Assembly (NCBI GenBank): GCA_021186555.1
Contig: JAJKFL010000003.1
Span: 37,808,908-37,872,907 of the forward strand
DNA: 64,000 nucleotides
From: Reticulitermes speratus
Lineage: Eukaryota > Arthropoda > Insecta > Blattodea > Rhinotermitidae
Direction of reading: 5' to 3'
Both the position numbers and the translations under genes were made by a program. Position 1 is the stretch's first letter, and each line of letters opens with the position of its first letter. Under the pieces are notes generated by a model that searched no databases, was not told where the DNA came from, and saw only the letters and a program-made list of their open reading frames with translations. Positions 57,404-64,000 of this stretch are shown piece after piece.

Positions 57404-57732
57404 ATATATATATATATACATATATATATATCTGTATAAAGTAAAGTAAAGTTCACCCTAGAACAGGCCATGAAGGCCCAGAAGGGGAGTAGAGGTTTAT
57501 CTCTACTTTTTCTTTTACCTCGGCTCTAGACTGGGGTGTGTGGTTAACGCCACGCCCCGGCCGATTTACCCCTGGGAAGAGACCCGATGCCCATTGTACA
57601 GGAGGCTGAGTGGGTCCCAGGACCGGTTTGGACGGGTGCGGAAAATCTTGCCACCACCGGGATTCGATCTCCGGACCGTCCAACCCATAGCGAGTAGCTA
57701 TGCAGATTACACCATATATATATACATATAAA
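57404..57732 (-). mobile_element. SINE family C1 inserted in a (TA)n tract
   Basis: The minus-strand C1 element (about 57437-57714) has its 3' end at the left (AAAGTAAAGTAAAGTTCACC) and its head at the right (CATAGCGAGTAGCTATGCAG). ATATATATACATATA-type sequence lies on both sides (57404-57431 and 57714-57732), so the target was a TA array and the duplication cannot be delimited. B box on the minus strand is GGAGATCGAATCCC. Confidence 0.93.
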
Positions 57733-59541
57733 CACACATAGTGTGTCACACATTTCTTCATAATATCTATAGGAGATTTCAGCATCTAAAACTTACGCTT
57801 CAGTTTCTTGTACGTGTATACTCGTACTTCCTTAAATGTAGCAATCTATACGCTGGACTGTACATTAGTAAAAATACAACAGTCTAATAAAGTTATTCTA
57901 TCATTATTGAGCAGTCACTTATATTTATACCTGCAAATGCAAAAATAAACGGCAGCTGTACTTATGCTTCAGTTCATACATCATATTGCAGTCTCGATTT
58001 TTAATACTCTATTAAAATATATCATAAAATAACAGTATTTTTAAAATCGAAGATTTTCAACGCCCGTTTGAGAGCGTTCTAATTAGTGTAGTATATTGTT
58101 TTGTCTTTCATTAGTTCCCTTTCTATTATTTTTTCTTCTACTTGAGCAGAATGTAAGCGAGGAGATCTGAATAATTTTCGTGCAAGAACGTAGAGGTAAT
58201 TAACACAATAGGCAATAAATGGCGTCGTCCAAAACGCACATTAAAAATTATCTTTTTTAAGAATATTATATTTTAAACATCTTAAAGTATTTTAATATTG
58301 TATCCATATTTGTTAACAAAAAAGTCAGTTCTCAACAAAAAGAAATATTATAATATAAATAAACATACAAAATTTATTGTACTATCACAGAATAATTTTT
58401 CAACTTCCCGTATAATTTGAAGTAGTGAAATTACAAGATCCGAGTATGGTAAAGCCTACATTCAAGGGATTGATGTGGAAAATAATATGCATTCGCTTAT
58501 CCACAGTTCCGTTAATTAGCACAGTTAAACAGTTGATTGTTTATCAATTAACGTACCCTTGTCATACGCATATTGGCAATCGTCTTCACAACAGATACGG
58601 TTTGCACACGACATAAATTACACTCTTTACAGAACTGACGGGTGTAATGTGTTTCTTGGTTTCTTTAATGAGTGTTAATCGTCTGTGTAATTCTATAGTG
58701 TATGATGACAATGTAATTGTGAGTGATGAAGTGAGACGAGTATTAGAATTTGTCGTGGCGTGTTTTTAGTAGCTGTCAAACAGATCCACAAACTTTAAGT
58801 AACACAGAAAGCACCTGTACGTGTAACTACTTAAAACGAGTGGTTAATAAAACGGTAAAAATGATCGAGCACCACTTTTTATCAATTGACAAACTGTCTT
58901 GTAATTAATTTTTGTCTCAGGTGAACTCAAAGCGTGGATGAAGTTATTTGAGTGAAAAGGAACGAAAAAATCCACGAAACCTTCAGTCAGGTATATCACC
59001 CTCTTGGTTAATATTCCAACTTGGATCCTAGGAATATGAAACAGGTGTTTAAACAACACATAGCGACGATGGGTTAGTGTTCATGCGTGTTTGTATATGC
59101 TGTTCTATGTCATGTTTCTTGAGATCTGTATACTGCTTTTTGCTTTGGAAGACATGTGGTAGATTCCCGCTAAACAAAAACACTGACTCTTGACCTCCTA
59201 CTTTCAATGTCCTCAAATGGTATAATCAGGCACTGTCTACTTATTTCGGGCAGTAGAACAGAGCGGCGCACACGCAAAGCGCCTACTTGGTCGCCACTCC
59301 TCTCACAAAAATCCTTGAGTGGGAAGTCGGCTTCTCTGGTGACTACGGTTATGTGTATCTCAAAGCTGGTTGTTGTGAACTAGGCTCGCCACACTGTCCA
59401 TTACTACCCGAGCAGGTTCGCTATTCACCTAACACATTGTAGAAACTTTCTCGGTCTTTTGTTGTACAGCAGATATTTTTGCCTTGTTTGTTATTTATTA
59501 CACTGTGAAGATTTTTTGGGTTGTGCTGGGTGGCGGCGGGC
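57733..59541. other. AT-rich stretch, nothing recognised
   Basis: No repeat shared with the rest of the window and no frame over 75 codons with a recognisable domain. Confidence 0.5.
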
Positions 59542-59561
59542 GGGGGGGGGGGGGGGGGGGG
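59542..59561. repeat. 20-base poly-G tract
   Basis: Uninterrupted G run preceded by GGGTGGCGGCGGGC. A T run follows at about 59600-59615. Confidence 0.95.
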
Positions 59562-61030
59562 AGAGTGAAAAGAGAGTGAGTGGAAATATAGGAGAATAAG
59601 TTTTTTTTTTTTTTCCTCACAGGACCCCTAGCGGTAAGCACGTCACTTTACAACTTCACTTGCCAGAGTTCCTGCTTAGGTAATATTTCTCAACCAGTGG
59701 GCCGTAGTACAATGCGTTAAAAAGAAAATTCGCCCGAAAAGTTGTTAGAACGAATGTTACTTTTACCGTTTTCCTGAGTACAGCAGCTGTCACGGGCTGT
59801 CTCGGCGGATACCGGCTTTCTATGAGATAAATTTGCAGTGCTCAGGGACACGATAAAAGAAACATCCTGTAGAATTAATGTATTAGATTATTGGGTAATG
59901 ACCTCGAAGTTAAGGTTCTGTCCAGTTACGTTCAAGGATATTAAGATTACGTTCTTCTGGAACGTGGCGCCTTTTAATTCGGTAGAAACACATTCCCTTC
60001 ATCTATATGATAGAAGTGACTTGTACGCGCTAACACTGAAGATTAGTGCAATATATTTGTTCCCAGTACTCGAACCCACGTACGCATACCTACACGTTAT
60101 CACATTCCAGAAAACAAAATATGACCAGTGCAACTGTTTGTGTTTGTAACTGATCCTGTTATTACGAATTACAACATCGTGTTTGCCATGTCTCACTAAA
60201 ACAATTTTGTGTACATTATTTACTTTATATTTAAATATCTGTCTTATTAATTAATTTATATTTGCAATTTCTGTTCAAGTTTCACTGTTCTTTTATATAC
60301 GACATATTGCTAAATACCAGCTGGCCTCTATTTACATGTTCATGTGTCACATTTGTCTTTTCCAACTTCCGTTCCCAATGCTTATTCGTACAAACAGTAC
60401 ACTTATGTAGACGAACAAAATTTAAATTTTACTAAATTTTCTTTCATGTACTAAAGATAGCCTACGTCGTCTGTACAACAAAAAGATACTAGAATATTAG
60501 TGGCCAAGAATTGGAAAATTTAAGATATGTATATTATGCTTTATTAGCTCAAGGTTTACAAAACTTAAAAACAGTCAAGACGCACATATATCTGAATATT
60601 TTATTTCCGAAACTATTGATAGAATTTCAATGTAATCTGGTAAAAGATGTCTAAGGTACACCCTGCTGAGTGAGTTCAATTTTGATTTATAACGGCAGCA
60701 TATAAAGGCTTATTTACATAAAGTTTAAATCGAAATGTATCAGAAGTAAATGAACGTGCAAAAGGTTGCACGTAGCCTCAAACATATTTCATAAAGGCCA
60801 CATTAATGCTGTACTGTAAGAGAGCCATTCTAATCTATCCATTAATATTTATCAAAATTATGTTCGCTATACGTCCAGGATATATATGTAGGCCCCTTAT
60901 TATGGAGCTGGAAGTGGCCATTTGCGTAACACATGTAGTGAAGAATAACAATTAATTTTTATGATCTGCAAGATCATTCATGCAATTGGCGGCCTGTATA
61001 CCCAATTAATACCACATTTAAACATCATGA
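59562..61030. other. AT-rich stretch with minor repeat debris
   Basis: It carries the second copy of the dispersed 33-base repeat at 59838-59870. GTTCTTCTGGAACGTGGCGC near 59953 facing ATCACATTCCAGAAAAC near 60100 suggests a very decayed foldback copy. The rest is unrecognised. Confidence 0.4.
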
Positions 61031-61181
61031 AATCTGGTAGCTGTTTACCAGCGTTTCGGAGGAACCAGCAGCCTGGATCTTCAGAATGTATTCTTACACG
61101 CTGAAGATAAAAGTAGCAGGTTTCCCTAAACGTCGGTATTACCTACCAGACTACACGGCGTCACATTCCAGAAGACAGCAG
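61031..61181. mobile_element. Foldback/MITE-like element, copy 13
   Basis: The left arm is CTGGTAGCTGTTTACCAGCG, then TTTCGGAGGAACC. The reverse complement of the right arm is CTGGTAGGTAATACCGACG, then TTTAGGGAAACC, and it continues outward as TTCTGGAATGTGACGCCGTG. The centre has ATCTTCAGAATGTATTC and GCTGAAGATAAAAG. The right arm gives the fullest view of the terminus consensus. Confidence 0.85.
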
Positions 61182-62381
61182 AAATCTTCATAGTTAGAGC
61201 AATGAAAACCACAAATGTCATCAAAATTGTGTTTCTTTTTGCAATGCGTAGGAGACGTGTAATTTAGTGAGGCATATGATCCTGCCTCTCTTGTTCTACC
61301 ATTTCGTAGTCCCTATCTGATATATTTTCTTCCTATTCCATAGATGGGACCTGGCTAGAAAACTGATACTCTTGCTGTCCGACTTTGCTTGTAGATGCTT
61401 GGTGGCCTCCTTCATATTATTAAGGTTCAGTATTTGCTTACCGCAACTACGTGATTCGACCTTACAGGCGTTGTTCATTGTAATCTCCGGCAAGCCGGCC
61501 TAGCTGAAACTAGTTATTACGCTGGGTGTATGATAGATGGGTGTGCATAAGCCCGTGGGGCGGCTTGAGAAATGACTTAACTCTGTGGTTTTGAACATAT
61601 CAACAGTTATCTTCAATAGAGTCATTTTATATGCTCTTATGTAGACCCCAGAAAGTGAGAGTCAGAGTGAGAAGAAGAATTCATGCCTGCCAACACACTG
61701 TATTCAAACAGAACTGAGTAGACGAGCTAATGAAATAAATTTGTATTTATTTATTGTCTTCATTTCACAGACTTGTCAGTAGCCCATAATACATTGCGCC
61801 TAATGGTAATATATATATTGAATAACGAATTCGAAAACACGTGGCATGAAGTGGCCGTGACTTAACTTGAGGTGATATCCAACATTTACACACAGGAGTT
61901 GATAAAAACGAGGAGAAATTTCGGTCGGAATAAACAGGCCAATGTTTCAACGTGGGACACCCGAATACAGCACAGCAGTGCTACTGCGTTCAGTCGAAGG
62001 AATTTGGAGCCAGATACACACAGTATCTCTTCTATCGGTCATTTTTTTGGATACTTAATTCTGTCTATTGAATTTCATGGCCATGCTTGGATTTAACCTC
62101 TTAGAACACTGAACGCATCTGAACAGAAGTCTATTAGAGTGGCCAAACGGCTAATGCTGTAGAAGAAAATAATAAAGGAAACTGAAAATCTGACAAAGGT
62201 AATGCACTATAAGTATGTCCCTATAATACGAATACATACAAAATTCAATTCCTATGTCACAGATTGTGTCTAGTTACTGACTACCACTGCTATAAATAAA
62301 TTCTGTATTTTTCCATCTCTTTATATATTTACTTTAATTATACCCGAATTACTAATAACTAATAGAGCAATTACATTTTTC
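61182..62381. other. AT-rich stretch, nothing recognised
   Basis: Only short frames and no shared repeats. Confidence 0.5.
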
Positions 62382-62600
62382 TTCATGCGGAACGTAACTT
62401 GGGAGAAAGGACGTAAATGGCAAAATTATATTGAAATAGATCTTAGTCAAATAGGGTGTGAGAATGTTAAGTCGAATCTTCTAGTTCAGGGTAGAGTCGA
62501 GTTATCAGTTTTCATGAAAAAGACAATGAATTGCCCCTTTCAGAAAAGGTTGTATCTATATATTGATAAAACGATTATCAAAAGGTCGTGAGATCCTGCC
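62382..62600 (+). pseudogene. LINE polyprotein C-terminal relic
   Basis: The frame reads EKGRKWQNYIEIDLSQIGCE at about 62401-62460, then VQGRVELSVFMKKTMNCPF. It parallels the DNIKMDL-x-E-x-G and LAQDR-x-x-W-R segments of insect LINE termini, with the key tryptophans and arginines replaced. It is open but clearly decayed, and no upstream domain is present. Confidence 0.6.
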
Positions 62601-62744
62601 CGAAGGATTTAGTTACGGAACTGCTTTGGAAGGAAATGAATGATGCACACGCAAGGAGTTGCTAGACCGCAGCTGCTCTTCACACTTTCTTTCTGAAGAA
62701 TACATTTGTTACTTTTTTGTGTTTTCCATTCCGTGTATTATAAC

Positions 62745-62875
62745 TCGATTTTTTACTGTTAACCAACAAATGCACACAATTGTCAGAGACAATAATCTTT
62801 TAAAACACTACACTCCTAGTGTTTCGGAATTTCCTGGTCCATCATCAGGGAGTACATCAATTGTTGTTACATAAA
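62745..62875 (-). mobile_element. CGAAACATATG-type repeat relic, single arm
   Basis: CTAGTGTTTCGGAATTTCCT, then GGTCCATCATCAGGGAGT, is the same layout as the left arm at 40310-40362 (TTTCGG ... CATCATCAGGGGAGT). AACCAACAAATGCACACA upstream matches CCAACAAATGCACTACA at 26603. Confidence 0.7.
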
Positions 62876-64000
62876 ACAATTACTTAACACTATTTTAGTC
62901 TCTTATATATGTAGACCTGATGGAAATTCTACGTGTAGTGATTATGTGTAGCGGATAGCACTGTTACACTGTAAATCAGTGCGGCGTGCGGATATGATGG
63001 AGGTGTTCACGGTACTGAATATAGTTTTAAAATATTGTCGTAAATCTATGAATATTGTGTGCTTTGTTGGTTAATAGTAAACAATCTACTTTATTACGTG
63101 TGTGATGCATATCTGGCAAGCTGTAAAGGTGAAAAGCGTCCCTCGTTACCACCACAAGTGAAAACTATGATTGCGTTTTATTTGGAGATCAGACGTGTGT
63201 AGTCACTAGTCGTGTAAGATCGTTGATTAAGAAAGTAAATTTGTGGATATCACGTGTTTAAATTCACATTCATTTCTTGTGGCCAAGAAGCATACAGTGG
63301 AGTGAGTGAGTTTTTGTGTGTAGGGGGGGGGGGGGGGAGGTCCGAAGAAATTGGACTATGCTTGTATTCATCTCTATAAATCTGCTCATTCTCTATGCGA
63401 GGTGTTGCCCCCAGCAGTACATTATGACAAATTTTCTTGCAAAAATTCCAAGTGGTTTACCTCGCACAGCGTTTGAAAATATAACCTGTAAAGTACGTTG
63501 TCACGAAGTACCACAGTTCGTGCCTCACTCATATACTGTCAGCATTTCACAACGTCGTTAACCGTTCTCTGTATATCTCCACCCATGCCCAATCCCATAA
63601 AGAAGTAAGGATAAAAGGTAAGTTTATCCGTCTATTTAATTAAGCACCACATCACGAAGACAGAGGGGAATTGAGATGTAGATCCGTGCGTTCTTTAACT
63701 TGGAACAAGATGAAGGTGTTCAGATTAACGCCACTGCCACTTTCCCCAGAGAAAGGACTTGAGAACCCACTGAATATGAGGATGTTTGGGCCCCAGATTC
63801 GGTCACGGCTCCAAAGAGAAGAGAAAAATCGTCATTACGATATATATGCTGAGTTAATGGTAGAGTCGTTAAATAAACAACATATAGACAAAACTATTGA
63901 GCTTTGATTACAGAATTCAGTAAGATGTTGCAGGACATACAAACTACCTCTGTCAAATTCTGGCGCAAGAGAAGCCGAAATCACCATTCATGGCTGCACA
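62876..64000. other. Stretch with a poly-G run, nothing else recognised
   Basis: A 15-base G run lies at 63323-63337. Frames at 63316-63561 and 63671-63907 have no recognisable domain. Confidence 0.45.

Overview
This window reads as repeat-rich, AT-rich, non-coding DNA from a large arthropod genome. It has no bacterial gene organisation and no open frame that I recognise as a host protein. From memory, the tRNA-headed SINE families (heads such as GTGCCATGGCTCAGGCGG and CCGATCCCAGTGGCCGTGCGG) and the LINE terminal peptide pattern (DNIKMDL...) resemble repeats common in cockroach genomes, particularly Periplaneta americana. That assignment is an inference; I could not run a database search.

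Layout. 0.7-6.3 kb: SINEs of two families, one nested in the other, plus a LINE relic. 7.7-13.5 kb: scattered SINEs and a foldback element. 14.0-14.7 kb: a 35-bp minisatellite with an 8-monomer higher-order period. 15.9 kb: a 38-bp perfect palindrome. 16.2-21.7 kb: LINE relics, four SINE families and a MITE. 22.7-23.3 kb: a 32-bp minisatellite that lacks stop codons in all three forward frames. 24.8-31.98 kb: foldback elements, SINEs and a LINE relic. 32-36.7 kb: the longest stretch with nothing recognised. 36.7-38.0 kb: a nearly full-length but dead mariner element with matching terminal inverted repeats. 38-42.8 kb: a pair of inverted interspersed repeats with palindromic (TAA)n(TTA)n tails, a 324-bp long-armed palindrome and a Jockey-like LINE 3' end. 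44-51.7 kb: more SINEs, a GC-rich Harbinger-like MITE with a TTA duplication, and a second mariner fossil. 52.8-57.7 kb: a dense cluster of foldback elements and SINEs. 57.7-64 kb: sparse relics in AT-rich DNA.

How the parts relate. Four tRNA-derived SINE families are named here A, B, C (subtypes C1 and C2) and D. C and D share a 3' end rich in TTTAC, which suggests the same LINE machinery mobilised both. Six LINE remnants are all the extreme C-terminal end of the polyprotein plus 3' sequence, as expected from 5' truncation. Two further groups, a foldback group with ends like CTTCTGGGATGTNACGCCG and a group carrying CGAAACATATG next to CATCATCAGG, account for most of the remaining structure. 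I found no convincing undescribed gene system. The best leads are the foldback family, the long-armed palindrome with 14-bp direct repeats, the B-head SINE with a different 3' body, and the two minisatellites. Family letters are labels for this report only, and most repeat boundaries are good to roughly 5-20 bases.
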